A stretch of DNA of 64,000 nucleotides from PWXP01 sp034005525 (GTDB lineage Bacteria; Planctomycetota; Planctomycetia; Pirellulales; Thermoguttaceae): NCBI GenBank assembly GCA_034005525.1, contig JAVEUP010000011.1:18339-82338 (forward strand). Reading direction: 5' to 3'. The position numbers and the translations under genes are program-made. How positions within the stretch are numbered: position 1 is the stretch's first letter; every line of letters begins with the position of its first letter. This document shows positions 18,454 through 27,502 of the stretch, one piece after another. The notes under the pieces are model-generated. The model was given only the letters and a program-made list of their open reading frames with translations. It did no database searches and was not told the origin of the DNA.

Positions 18454-19614
18454 TCACGACCTGTACCGGAACGGTTCGGGGGCGACTTCGTAGCCGGGAC
18501 GCATGGCAATGTTCACGACCAGGCCGAGCGCCGCGGCGTGGGCGACCAGCCCGGACCCGCCTGAACTCATCAACGGCAGCGACAGCCCCGTGATCGGAAC
18601 CAGGCCGACCGTCATGCCGGTGTTGATGAACGCCTCGACGGCAAACAGGGCCGCCACGCCTGCGGCAACGAGGCGCCCGAACGGCTCGCGCGTGGCGGCG
18701 GCGACGGCCAGGATGCGGGCAACCAGCAGGGTGTAGAGGGCCAGGACGAGGCCGAGGCCGGGCAGTCCGAACCGTTCGCCCAAGACGGCGAAGATGAAAT
18801 CGCTGTGGGCGTGCGGCAGGCGGTACACGGCCAGGTCGCCGGTACGCTGGCCGGTGATCCAACTGCCCCAGACGCCGCCCAACGCACGCACCCGGTGGGC
18901 CTGGTACAGGTGGTAGCCGTCGTCGCCGGGACGCTGGGTGGCTGTGGGCTGGTCGAAAAACGCGGTGATCCGGCTGCGCTGCTCGCGACTCATCTGCGAC
19001 CACAGCACCGGCACCAGCAGCAGTCCGACAATGACCATGCCCAGCAAATCGCGCCGGCGCGCCCCGGCCGTCAATAGCATGACAAACAGCACGGGGAGGA
19101 ACACCAGCGAGGTTCCCAGGTCCGGCTCGGGCAGGATGAGCATTACGGGCACAACGGCAATGCCAAGCGGCACAAGCAACCCCAGCGGCCGGCGATGGCC
19201 GTCGCGATGCATCAGGTAGCGGGCCAAGGCCAGCACGACGGCCACCTTGGCCAGTTCCGACGGCTGAAGGCTCAGCGGTCCGATCCAAATCCATCGGTGG
19301 GCGAAGTTGACCGGCGGGAACAGGAACACGACCCCCAGAAGTCCGAGCGTGCCCAGGTACACGGCGAAGCTGTATCGCCCCAGTACCCGGTAGTGTGGAA
19401 CGGCCACGGCAACCGCCGCAACAACGGCAATCAGCGAGAACAGAAGCTGCCGATGCAACACACGGCCACTTCCACCGGCAAGCTCCTCCGCGCGGGCGAT
19501 GCCCATGCAGCCAGCCGCGATCAGCAGCACGGCAATGGTCACGATGGACCAGGGCAAACGGCGGAACCAAGCGGTGGGCATGACAACGGTACCGCAGGAA
19601 CACGGAACAACCAT
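18454..19614 (-). CDS. rodA: rod-shape peptidoglycan polymerase RodA (SEDS)
   Basis: A 386-residue polytopic membrane protein with about ten hydrophobic helices. PEPDLGTSLVF carries the SEDS catalytic Asp; HRWIWIGPLSLQPSELAK and PLMSSGGSGL are further family hallmarks (FtsW/RodA/SpoVE). SEDS proteins polymerise lipid II glycan strands with a partner class B PBP, here not seen in the window. The ATG at 19614 is used; an alternative at 19581 (MPTAWF) would drop 11 residues. No strong ribosome site precedes either. Many planctomycetes kept rodA-type genes though cell division differs in the phylum. Confidence 0.9.
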   Translation of the reverse strand: MVVPCSCGTVVMPTAWFRRLPWSIVTIAVLLIAAGCMGIARAEELAGGSGRVLHRQLLFSLIAVVAAVAVAVPHYRVLGRYSFAVYLGTLGLLGVVFLFPPVNFAHRWIWIGPLSLQPSELAKVAVVLALARYLMHRDGHRRPLGLLVPLGIAVVPVMLILPEPDLGTSLVFLPVLFVMLLTAGARRRDLLGMVIVGLLLVPVLWSQMSREQRSRITAFFDQPTATQRPGDDGYHLYQAHRVRALGGVWGSWITGQRTGDLAVYRLPHAHSDFIFAVLGERFGLPGLGLVLALYTLLVARILAVAAATREPFGRLVAAGVAALFAVEAFINTGMTVGLVPITGLSLPLMSSGGSGLVAHAAALGLVVNIAMRPGYEVAPEPFRYRS

Positions 19615-19718
19615 CCAACGCCCGGATTATAGCGAAAAAGCGGTGAACGCCTACCGCAGTCTCGTGGAGTGGAGCGGTTGCTGGTCGCCATCCTACGCAG
19701 GTGGTGGACAATCCGGCC

Positions 19719-19880
19719 TAGGGCCCGCGAATAAATAACTGGCCGATTTTGAACGGGCTGCGGCTACGGCTGCGGGCGTCAGGCTGCATCGACGTATAAG
19801 CAATATGTCTGCTTCGCCTTCCTTCGCAGCCTTGTCCTCGCCGCGCCAAAATCGGCCATTTATTCCTTCGCGAGCCCCTA
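19719..19880. repeat. 162-bp inverted-repeat element
   Basis: The left arm (CGCGAATAAATAACTGGCCG and a following ATTTT, 19726-19750) is matched by the right arm AAAATCGGCC...TTTATTCCTTCGCG (19848-19872), with an outer TAGGG/CCCTA pair. The interior holds no ORF. The right edge overlaps the stop codon of the LON-domain gene (TAG at 19878-19880). Confidence 0.75.
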
Positions 19881-20582
19881 ATTCGCGCTGAACTGCGGCG
19901 GGAAGGACGCGACGTCGAGTTGAAGAGGACCCGTAGCGGCCTGGACGGCGGCGGCAAGATGGTCGAGAACCATCTCCGCACGGCGGACAACGTCGAGTTC
20001 CGCCAGCAATGCCTGCTTCTTGGGCAAGCTGACTTCGAGCAGGTAGCCGATTACGTCGGTCAGGGTGCCAAGGGCAATGTCGCTGGACAGCAACTGGTCA
20101 AGCTGCTCCCGCGCCTCGCGGATCGTGGGTGTGATGCTCAGGACACTTTCGCAAAGCCTGGCTTTCAGCTCGCCTTCGTCCACTGGCGGATCGAGCGGGT
20201 AGAGATCTTCGCACAACTCGACCTCAGCCTCGCGGAACGTGCGCGACGGGGGCAACTCGCGCACAAGCTGCACGCGGTGCAGACCCGACAACAGCACATT
20301 GTACGTGCCGTCAGGCAAGCGGTGGTAGGTCGCAATGCGGCCGAGGCACGCCATCGGATACAGTGGGGGACGCCCTTCGTAGTCGCTCTCCCAACCGGGA
20401 GCCAACGTCGCCATTGCAATCAGCCGATCCGATCGCAAGGCATCCTGCATCAGGGACCGGTAACGCGGCTCAAAAATGTGCAGGGGCTGCATCACGTGTG
20501 GGAAGAGGACCAAGTTCGGGAGCGGGAAAAGCCGCACGTGGCCGGAGCACGGACACGGGGAAAACGGGGTGTCTTCAAGCAT
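19878..20582 (-). CDS. LON N-terminal (PUA-like) domain protein
   Basis: A 234-residue protein consisting of one LON substrate-binding domain: VRLFPLPNLVLFPHVMQPLHIFEPRY at residues 16-41 followed by GRIATYHRLPDGTYNVLLSGLHRVQL. There is no ATPase or protease part, so it is a stand-alone YcaQ/LON-like domain protein, common in bacteria with unclear function; peptide or protein binding is likely. The start ATG at 20582 yields CSG/CPC near the N-terminus, which might bind a metal. The stop overlaps the edge of a palindromic repeat. Confidence 0.9.
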   Translation of the reverse strand: MLEDTPFSPCPCSGHVRLFPLPNLVLFPHVMQPLHIFEPRYRSLMQDALRSDRLIAMATLAPGWESDYEGRPPLYPMACLGRIATYHRLPDGTYNVLLSGLHRVQLVRELPPSRTFREAEVELCEDLYPLDPPVDEGELKARLCESVLSITPTIREAREQLDQLLSSDIALGTLTDVIGYLLEVSLPKKQALLAELDVVRRAEMVLDHLAAAVQAATGPLQLDVASFPPQFSAN

Positions 20583-20798
20583 GATAGATCGGATGGGCGT
20601 GGAAACTTGGAAATAGGGAGGGCGCTACCGTTCGCAGCGTACTACACCCTCGTGTACTTGCCTGTTCGACTCTTCCAATTATAGGTTTTATTCCGGCCAA
20701 GGTCCAAGATGGCATCCAATTGACAGTCCATTTGTCGGGGTGCGACAATGGGTGGTCGCGCAAGTCGCTACAAAACATAATTTACGAAGTCGTGCTTC

Positions 20799-21470
20799 AT
20801 GGATCCTTCACCGATGCCAACCTCCTCCGAAGACCGCCGATACGCGGCCATCATCGCCCGGCGACTGAAGAAGCATTATCCGAATGCCACGTGCTCACTG
20901 GACTTTCGCTCCCCGCTGGAGCTACTTGTTGCCACCATTCTCTCGGCCCAATGCACCGATGAGCGGGTGAACATGGTCACGCCCGGACTCTTCCGGAAAT
21001 ACCCCAAGACCGCCGACTTTGCGCGTGTGCCGCAGGAGGAACTGGAAGCGGCCATCCGGAGCACCGGATTCTTCCGGAACAAGGCGAAGAGCATCCGCGC
21101 GTGCTGTCAGGCCATGCTCGAGCAGCACGACGGCAAAGTGCCCGACAGCATGGAGGCCCTGGTAGCGCTTCCGGGGATCGGCCGCAAATCGGCCAATGTC
21201 ATTCTGGGCACCGCGTACGGGATTGGGGTTGGCGTGGTGGTCGACACGCACGTTACCCGCCTCAGCCGCCGCATGGGCCTCACGCGGCACAAGGACGCCG
21301 AGAAGATCGAACGCGACCTGATGGCCTTGTTTCCTAAGTCACGGTGGATCGACCTTGGCCACGAACTGGTCCAACACGGCCGGCGCATTTGCACGGCGCG
21401 GAAGCCCAAGTGCGACGCCTGCCCGCTTGGCGACCTCTGCCCTCGGATCGGACTGGAAGCCGCGAATTAG
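20799..21470 (+). CDS. nth: endonuclease III, DNA glycosylase/AP lyase
   Basis: A 223-residue base-excision-repair enzyme that removes oxidised pyrimidines and nicks AP sites. The helix-hairpin-helix LPGIGRKSANVILG carries the catalytic Lys130, and VDTHVTR the catalytic Asp149. A C-X6-C-X2-C-X5-C cluster (Cys198, 205, 208, 214) binds a [4Fe-4S] centre. Length and motif order match E. coli Nth. The stop overlaps the 3' end of the convergent methyltransferase gene by four bases. No other repair gene lies near. Confidence 0.95.
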   Translation: MDPSPMPTSSEDRRYAAIIARRLKKHYPNATCSLDFRSPLELLVATILSAQCTDERVNMVTPGLFRKYPKTADFARVPQEELEAAIRSTGFFRNKAKSIRACCQAMLEQHDGKVPDSMEALVALPGIGRKSANVILGTAYGIGVGVVVDTHVTRLSRRMGLTRHKDAEKIERDLMALFPKSRWIDLGHELVQHGRRICTARKPKCDACPLGDLCPRIGLEAAN

Positions 21471-22204
21471 TCCTTGATCAGTTCGGCGCAAATGCCGCCG
21501 GCCTTCAGTGCCTTGTGCACCGGCGAGAACCACAGTTCCTGCCGCAGCCGCAGCCCTGCTTCCTTGCAAAGGTCGTACAGCAGTTGCCGGTTGTAGGTGC
21601 GGCAGCACCACATCCGACTGGTCCAGGCGCCGGCCATGTTGTCCTCGGTGGTGAGCAACAACATGCGGGCCCCGGGCACCATGACGCGACCGAGTTCGCG
21701 CAAGCCCGGGCTGGCGTCGGGAAGATGTTCGAGCACGTAGCCGCACGTCACACAATCGAATGTTCCGTCGGGAAAAGGAAGCTGGGTAATGTCGGCCGCG
21801 AGGAATCGAAGCCGATCGCAACGCAGCCGGGTCCGCGCGCGGCGAAGCATTCCGGGCGATAAATCCACGCACGTAATGGCCGCTTCCGGATCGGCATGCT
21901 TCAGCAAGTGGCGAACCAGTTGCCCGGCGCCGCTGCCTACGTCGAGAATACACCGGGCGCCGTCGAGGCTGAACCGGCCGGGTTGGAACAATCGCTCGCC
22001 CAGTGGCGCGTGCAGCGACAACGCACTGCACGCGGCGAGAATCGCACCCTGGGGTCCGTCGTACACGTCGCGAACCTTCCGGCGATATCGCTCGAAACTC
22101 ACCTGCCGAATCAGCGAGTGTTCGAGCAACCGGTTGATCAGCCGCGGGCGGCGCGGACCGCGGTCTTTTGGGCGATGAACGGGGCGCGGGCGGAGGATAG
22201 CCAT
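21467..22204 (-). CDS. class I SAM-dependent methyltransferase
   Basis: A 245-residue protein with a Rossmann methyltransferase fold: CILDVGSGAGQLVRHLL (motif I), CVDLSPGMLRRA (Asp after strand 2) and FDCVTCGYVLEHLPD (motif IV/post-I region). The N-terminus is basic and Arg-rich. The type resembles UbiE/COQ5-like Methyltransf_11 proteins but nothing specific marks the substrate. Converges on nth with a four-base overlap. Confidence 0.85.
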   Translation of the reverse strand: MAILRPRPVHRPKDRGPRRPRLINRLLEHSLIRQVSFERYRRKVRDVYDGPQGAILAACSALSLHAPLGERLFQPGRFSLDGARCILDVGSGAGQLVRHLLKHADPEAAITCVDLSPGMLRRARTRLRCDRLRFLAADITQLPFPDGTFDCVTCGYVLEHLPDASPGLRELGRVMVPGARMLLLTTEDNMAGAWTSRMWCCRTYNRQLLYDLCKEAGLRLRQELWFSPVHKALKAGGICAELIKD

Positions 22205-22462
22205 GGGACATACCTCGGTTCGAGGACAATACTGGCTCTTCCGTTCCCCGGTACGGCGCTGCGCGTTGTGCGGGACAGCACTTGTGCCTGCTGCCTTAGT
22301 GCAGCCTGCACCCGGAACGGGAGAGCCATGCTTTAATTATCAGAATACCAGGGAATACCCTATGCGCAAAGGAGGGCTCCCCAGTAGCAGAACAGGATCG
22401 AGGCCCTTTTCCCGGAACGGCCGGAAGGAGCTTTGCGGAGATGATCCGGACAATTCGTATAC

Positions 22463-22598
22463 GTAGGGTGGGTCAAGGTCGCGTGGTCGTTGGTGGGCCC
22501 GCACAAGCCGCGACCAACCTGATTCACAGGCGCCGCCAAGCCACACGCCGGCAGTAGCGACCGATGGCCCACCAGAGAAGCGACTTGCTTGACCCTAC
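22463..22598. repeat. GTAGGGTGG palindromic element, copy B
   Basis: Runs from GTAGGGTGGGTCAAGGTCGC to ACTTGCTTGACCCTAC with terminal inverted pairing. The flank ATCCGGACAATTCGTATAC is a diverged form of the element's outer CCCGGATTATTCA arm. The spacer from 22205 to 22720 has no gene. Confidence 0.75.
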
Positions 22599-22720
22599 CC
22601 AACTATTCCCTTCTTCCGACGGGCCGCGGGCCCGGCCGCGCAAGCGCTTGTCAGTGCCTTTCGAACCTGTTACGTTGAACGATATGTCGTGCAAACCACA
22701 TTGCTGAAAGGAATTGCCCA

Positions 22721-23926
22721 GTGAAGAAGACGTTCCTTATGATCCTGTTGACACTTTGCCTCAGCGGCTGCACCTCGGACCAGCTTACCCAAGATGCCCA
22801 AAGTGAACCGCCCGAAGGCGTCGAGGTGGTACTTCCCGATACCGACGAAACCCCGGCGTTGTCCGACGACGCGCCGGGCGAGCCGGCTGCGGTTCAGCCT
22901 GCGGATGAACCGGCTGCGGCGGAGCCCGCCGGCGACGCCGACAGCACCGAAGCGGTCGATGCCCTGGAGGGCCTTGGCGCCACGTTGCGGCGCGACGGCG
23001 ACGGCCGCGTCGTTGAGGTGAGTTTTCGCGGCACTTCGATTGGCGATGACGCGCTTGAGCACCTTGCCGGTCTGCCGCGACTGCGGGCCGTGCTGCTAAA
23101 CGATACCGGGATCACCGACACTGGGCTGGCCACGCTCGGTACGATTGCCACCCTCGAAAACATCGACCTGCGCGGTTGTGCGGTTTCTAACGACGGCCTC
23201 GCGCACCTGAAGGACCTCAAGCGGCTGCGCGCCTTGCGGCTGGCAGGCTCGGAGGGAAAGACCTCGGTGGACGACCAGGGGCTGGCGGCGCTGGCGGGCC
23301 TCGGCGGACTGAAGGTGCTCGCCCTCGACGGCCTTTGGGTGGGCGAGGAAGGGCTGGCACAACTGAAAGGTTGCGACAAGCTGGAAGAACTGTACATGGC
23401 CCAAACGCTTGTCGGCGACGAGGCGCTCGCCCTGCTCTCCCAGTTTCCACACCTGAAGCGACTCCGGATCTCGCAAACACAGGTTGCCGACGGCGGCCTG
23501 GCCCATCTTGAGCAGTTGACTCAACTGGAGAACCTCGACATCAGCGAATGCGCCCAGGTGACCGACGCCGGATTGGCCCACCTGGCCGGAATCACGTCGC
23601 TTCAATCGCTTAATCTATGGCGGGTAACGGTGACCGACGAGGGCGTGGCTCATCTGGCAGGCTTGACCAATATGAAATGGCTCAACCTTGACAACACCTT
23701 GATGACCGACGCCGGCCTGCAATACCTCAAGGACATGCAGCAACTCGAGTTCCTGCACCTCGGTTCCACGGCTGTCTCCGACGCCGGGCTGGTCCACCTG
23801 GAGCCCCTGAAGGCCCTGAAGACGCTTGCCGTCACCCGGACCGCCGTCACAGAAGCAGGCGTCGAACAGCTTCGCAAGAAGCTGCCCGACACCGAAATCC
23901 AACTGAAGTACATCGAGGGGCAGTAG
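22721..23926 (+). CDS. leucine-rich-repeat lipoprotein
   Basis: A 401-residue exported lipoprotein: MKKTFLMILLTLCLSGC is a signal peptide with lipobox LSGC (Cys17). An acidic, Pro/Ala-rich linker (residues 25-75) is followed by about a dozen repeats of the RI-like pattern LxxLxxLxxLxLxxTxVTDxGLAHL, giving a solenoid. Such LRR lipoproteins are common in planctomycetes and probably mediate protein contacts at the envelope. A second, related protein is encoded at 38412-39671. The function is unknown. The next feature downstream is a palindromic repeat and then a group II intron. Confidence 0.9.
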   Translation: MKKTFLMILLTLCLSGCTSDQLTQDAQSEPPEGVEVVLPDTDETPALSDDAPGEPAAVQPADEPAAAEPAGDADSTEAVDALEGLGATLRRDGDGRVVEVSFRGTSIGDDALEHLAGLPRLRAVLLNDTGITDTGLATLGTIATLENIDLRGCAVSNDGLAHLKDLKRLRALRLAGSEGKTSVDDQGLAALAGLGGLKVLALDGLWVGEEGLAQLKGCDKLEELYMAQTLVGDEALALLSQFPHLKRLRISQTQVADGGLAHLEQLTQLENLDISECAQVTDAGLAHLAGITSLQSLNLWRVTVTDEGVAHLAGLTNMKWLNLDNTLMTDAGLQYLKDMQQLEFLHLGSTAVSDAGLVHLEPLKALKTLAVTRTAVTEAGVEQLRKKLPDTEIQLKYIEGQ

Positions 23927-23931
23927 CCCTT

Positions 23932-23955
23932 CGTGGGACAAGCTTCCAGCTTGTC
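23932..23955. repeat. AAGCTTCCAGCTT family, single copy
   Basis: CGTGGGACAAGCTTCCAGCT followed by TGTC lies four bases after the LRR stop. Compared with other copies it has one change (GACAAG for GATAAG). Confidence 0.75.
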
Positions 23956-23962
23956 TTTGTAA

Positions 23963-25870
23963 CCCGGATTATTCAGTGCGCCGTGAACTGCGGCGACTTT
24001 CAGTGGGAGTCAGTCCCACCCGGCAACTGGGTCGCTCCAGCCGGTAGCAGTCGGAGCGGCGAGAAGTATTATCGTCGTAGGAGCATTCCGATGTCAAAGG
24101 ACCGTTAAGCGGTTCAGCGAGCGTGCAGGCCGTAACGCGAGTGAACGCTGAGCAGGCCCCGAAAAGGGCAATGCGGGGGCCGATCCGCCTGGATAACGGA
24201 GAAGGCTGCCATTGCGAAGTACACGTGCCCACTCCGAGGAGAATGGGCGCACGAGCGATCCGGCTTCGCGACCCCGCCGGGGTAGTGGCGACGGCATGTA
24301 CGCATAGGAAGTCGTACGCAACACGGGAAGCCCCAGCGGTGGCGGCGCGTGACCGCCAACAAGACGCCCGTGAGGGACAGGCTTGGCCGCGAAGGGTGGC
24401 GGAGAGGTTCGTAGTAGCGAGGAAACCGGGTCACTCCGGCGGAGCGAAGGGACCTCAGTTCAAAGGACAGCGCAACAAGTGGCAAGGCCGGAGGGATTGG
24501 CGATGAGCCTACCGACTCTCGACTCGGTGCAGAAGCTACAGACGGCGTTGCATGCCAAAGCGAAGGGAGAACCCAAGTTTCGTTTCTATTCGCTGTACGA
24601 CAAGGTGTCCCGAAACGATGTACTCTGGCTGGCCCTACGGCGTTGCCGGATCAACAACGGCAAGCCCGGGGTGGACGGCCAGACATTCGAGGACATCGAG
24701 CAGTACGGCGCCATGAAATGGTTGGAGGAACTGGCGGAAGAACTCAGGACGAAGACGTACCAGCCTCAGCCGGTGCGTCGCGTGTACATCCCCAAACCGG
24801 ACGGCAAGCAGCGTCCGCTGGGCGTACCGACGATCCGGGATCGAGTCGTTCAAACGGCCGCTCTGATCGTGCTGGAGCCGATCTTTGAAGCGGATCTGCA
24901 AGACGAACAGTATGCCTATCGCGCCAAACGCAGTGCGCTGAACGCAGTGCGGGCGGTGCATAAGCTGCTGAACACCGGCTACCGGGACGTGGTGGATGCG
25001 GATTTGTCGGGCTACTTCGATTCGATTCCGCACGCCGAACTGATGCAGTGCATCGCGCGGCGTGTGAGCGACCAAGCCATGCTGCATCTGGTGAAGATGT
25101 GGCTGGTGGCGCCGGTCGAAGAGAAAGATGCCCGGGGACACATCCATCGCACGACCCGCAACAAGGACGAAGGGCGGGGTAGTCCGCAGGGCGCCCCGAT
25201 CTCGCCGTTGCTGGCGAATCTGTACATGCGGCGTTTCACTCTGGGATGGAAGACGCTGGGGCACGAGCAACGGCTTCAGGCTCGAATCGTCAACTACGCT
25301 GACGACTTCGTGATCTGCTGCCGCGGAACTGCCGAAGAGGCAGAGGCGGCGATGCGGAGCATGATGGCGCGGCTGAAACTGACGGTCAACGAGCGAAAGA
25401 CGAAGCGGTGCAGCGTGCCGGAGCAGACGTTCGACTTCCTGGGCTATACGTTCGGCCGGTGCTACCGGGCGCGTACCGGTGAACCCTATCTGGGTACACG
25501 ACCGAGGCGCGCGAAGATTCGCGAGATGTGCGAATCGATCCGTGAGCAAACGAGCCGGCGTTTTCTGCGGCGGGACGCCGAGGAACAGGTAGGCTGTCTC
25601 AACCGGAGTCTGATTGGTTGGGCGAACTACTTCTGCTTGGGGTCGGTCAGCAAAGCCTATCGCGCCGTCGATGCGTACGTCGCGAACCGGCTTCGCCGGT
25701 GGTTGTGCGAGAAACACAAGGGCCGCAATGCGGGGACTACACGCTTCCCTGACTCCTACTTGGTCGAGACCCTCGGCCTGACGCGGCTCTGGAAACGAAC
25801 GCGCAACCTCCCGTGGGCGAAAGCATGAGCCATATTGTGATAAATATCCTTTGTCGGAGAGCCGGATGCG
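23963..25870 (+). mobile_element. group II intron, interrupted before its 3' end
   Basis: CCCGGATTATTCA (23963-23975) is the outer arm of the palindromic element seen intact at 33158. It is followed at once by GTGCG (23976), the 5' consensus of group II introns, and a roughly 500-base structured, non-coding leader. The maturase gene is inside. After it, GAGAGCCGGATGCG (25857-25870) is the 5' strand of domain V. The matching 3' strand does not follow; instead the ends of a RIT element start at 25866. After the RIT element, CGCATACCGTTCC (28877-28889) could be a diverged 3' strand. No 3' exon of the palindromic element was found. Confidence 0.82.
24503..25828 (+). CDS. ltrA: group II intron reverse transcriptase/maturase
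   Basis: A 441-residue RT/maturase. The ATG at 24503 is chosen because the coding similarity starts with MSLPTLDSVQKLQ; the open frame before it lies in intron leader RNA. RT blocks include KPGVDGQTFEDI, PKPDGKQRPLGVPTI, the catalytic YADD at residues 265-268 and GSPQGAPISPLLANLY. A maturase X domain (LIGWANYFCLG) follows. There is no HNH endonuclease domain, as in intron classes that target nicked or hairpin DNA. The protein helps splicing of its host intron and reverse transcription during movement. Because the intron's domain V is interrupted, it may now be stranded though its own frame is complete. Confidence 0.93.
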   Translation: MSLPTLDSVQKLQTALHAKAKGEPKFRFYSLYDKVSRNDVLWLALRRCRINNGKPGVDGQTFEDIEQYGAMKWLEELAEELRTKTYQPQPVRRVYIPKPDGKQRPLGVPTIRDRVVQTAALIVLEPIFEADLQDEQYAYRAKRSALNAVRAVHKLLNTGYRDVVDADLSGYFDSIPHAELMQCIARRVSDQAMLHLVKMWLVAPVEEKDARGHIHRTTRNKDEGRGSPQGAPISPLLANLYMRRFTLGWKTLGHEQRLQARIVNYADDFVICCRGTAEEAEAAMRSMMARLKLTVNERKTKRCSVPEQTFDFLGYTFGRCYRARTGEPYLGTRPRRAKIREMCESIREQTSRRFLRRDAEEQVGCLNRSLIGWANYFCLGSVSKAYRAVDAYVANRLRRWLCEKHKGRNAGTTRFPDSYLVETLGLTRLWKRTRNLPWAKA

Positions 25871-25898
25871 TTATGTTGTGAGCCGGCTTATGTTGTGA
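25866..25898 (+). repeat. RIT left end, composite inverted repeat
   Basis: ATGCG, then TTATGTTGTGA, GCCGGC and TTATGTTGTGA. The two 11-base copies are in direct order around a 6-base palindrome; they probably form recombinase-binding arms. A perfect inverted copy is at the right end. Confidence 0.85.
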
Positions 25899-25971
25899 AG
25901 CGTGGGGAAATGCCTGTCGTTGCAGAGGTTCAGGGCGAGGTACGCTACATAAATTGTGGAACGACACCGAC

Positions 25972-26556
25972 CTACAGGGATGCAAGGAAGGACATCAGCT
26001 CGCTGTCGGTGTGCCAGTTCGGGGATGGCCTCGGCGTGGAGTCCGGCCCGCTGACGGCGCACGTGTCCAGGGCCTGGGCCTTCATCTCCAGGTCGATCTC
26101 GGCGTAGCGGTTGGTCGTCTCGAGGGAGACGTGGCCAAGCCATGCGCGGATCGTATTGATGTCCACACCGGCGCGGAGGAGATGTACGGCGGTCGTATGG
26201 CGGATGGTGTGTGGGCTGACCGGCTTGTCCCGTAGCGACGGCACGTTCTCGGCCGCCTTGACGACGGTGCGGGTGATCACCGCGTGGAGGGCGGCGAGGC
26301 GCTGGTTCCGCGTGGAAATCGAGTTGCCGCGCTCCTGCTCAAGGTGGACAAGGAAGCTGCGCACGACCGTCGCGTCGACCTGTTCGACGGTGACCCGGGT
26401 CGGGTCGGTCGCGTGCCGGTCGGCGACGAAACCGAAGAGCAGACGGATCGTGTCGCGGTAGCTCTTCTGGGTATTGGTTGTGAGGTTGCGGTCGGCGACC
26501 AGCTCTTCGAGCAGGAACCGGCGGACGAAGGGTCCGATCAGATTGTGGTCAGACAT
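25972..26556 (-). pseudogene. ritC: third tyrosine recombinase of the RIT trio, internally deleted
   Basis: A 194-residue open frame, well below the roughly 300-400 residues usual for this gene. Residues 1-91 are an N-terminal core-binding domain (KSYRDTIRLLFGFVADRHAT). At about residue 92 it jumps to the end of the catalytic domain. HTIRH (His116, Arg119), LGH (His142) and the nucleophile Tyr151 remain, but the stretch with the first catalytic Arg and beta-sheet Lys is absent. The frame is kept, so it may still be translated, by overlap with the preceding gene (8 bases), but as a lone recombinase it should be inactive. It could bind DNA or act with the two others. Confidence 0.8.
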
Positions 26557-27502
26557 CGTGATTCTCCTTGTCGCCGACGGCCGCGTAGTGTTGAAAGCGC
26601 TTTGATGCCTCGGCGAGCAGTTCGGGGGTCATGGTGAGGTAGGCCTGCGTGCCGGAGATGTTGGCGTGGCCCAGATAGGTCGATAGCAACGGAAGGCACG
26701 CCTGGACGTCGGCACCCTCGCGGTACCAGGCGACCAGCCGATGCACGGCGAAGGTGTGCCTCATGTCGTGAAGCCGTGGTTGCCAGCGCGCGCTCGGTGG
26801 GCTTCGAATCCCGGCGTGTTCGCGGAGCCGGACGAAGGCCTTTTCGAGCTTGCTGAGCGAGATTGTGCCGCCGGTGCGCGAGGCGAAGAAGGCCGAGCGA
26901 GCGTCGGCCGGCATCGGCAGGTATTTCCGAGCGTTGCAGTACGTCTGGAGCGCGACAGTCAGCGCAGTGCCGATGGGCACGAGTCGAGACTTGAAGAACT
27001 TCGTATCCCAGATGGCGAGGACGCGATCGTCGAGGTCCACGTCGCAGCATCGGAGCCGCAGACTCTCACTGGGCCGAAGCCCCGCGCCGTACAGGACCAG
27101 CAACAGCGTGCGGAACATGGTGTGCTGGAGTGGAGAGGAGTTGTCTGCGAGGATCTTTGTCGAATCGAGGAGACGTTGCAGTTCTTCACGGGAGTAGATG
27201 TAGGGCTCGAAGCACCGTGGAATGCGGGGCGCCAGCTCCGGGAGCGGTGATGCGGACATGTGCCCGCGGCTCACCAGGTAGGCGAAGAAATCGCGCAGCG
27301 TGTAGTGCTTGCGCTCCCACCATCGCGTCGCGGGGCCTGTGCCTCGACAGAAGGTGTATGCGGCCTCCCCGTCGATCTCGTCGAGCGGGATGTCATTGAG
27401 AGAGCGCGCGAAAGAGTGAAGGATGCGCGTTTCTGCCGAGAAGACCGCCCCTAGCGATCGCTTCAGAGTCAGGTACGAGTCGACGGCTTCTGCGAGCTTC
27501 AT
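26549..27502 (-). CDS. ritB: second tyrosine recombinase of the RIT trio
   Basis: A 317-residue tyrosine recombinase. The ATG at 27502 overlaps the stop of the first gene as ATGA, and its own stop overlaps the third gene. The N-terminal domain (MKLAEAVDSYLTLKRSLGAV) is followed by a catalytic domain with the Arg in GAGLRPSESLRL, HDMRH (His245, Arg248), LGH (His279) and Tyr288 in TQAYLTM. All catalytic residues are present. It acts on the element's ends with its partners. The frame is open further upstream, but that is shadow of the first gene. Confidence 0.9.
   Translation of the reverse strand: MKLAEAVDSYLTLKRSLGAVFSAETRILHSFARSLNDIPLDEIDGEAAYTFCRGTGPATRWWERKHYTLRDFFAYLVSRGHMSASPLPELAPRIPRCFEPYIYSREELQRLLDSTKILADNSSPLQHTMFRTLLLVLYGAGLRPSESLRLRCCDVDLDDRVLAIWDTKFFKSRLVPIGTALTVALQTYCNARKYLPMPADARSAFFASRTGGTISLSKLEKAFVRLREHAGIRSPPSARWQPRLHDMRHTFAVHRLVAWYREGADVQACLPLLSTYLGHANISGTQAYLTMTPELLAEASKRFQHYAAVGDKENHDV

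Noticed and set aside
24383..24502. 40-codon N-terminal extension of the maturase
   Set aside because: The stretch lies in the intron's structured leader; maturase similarity begins at ATG 24503.
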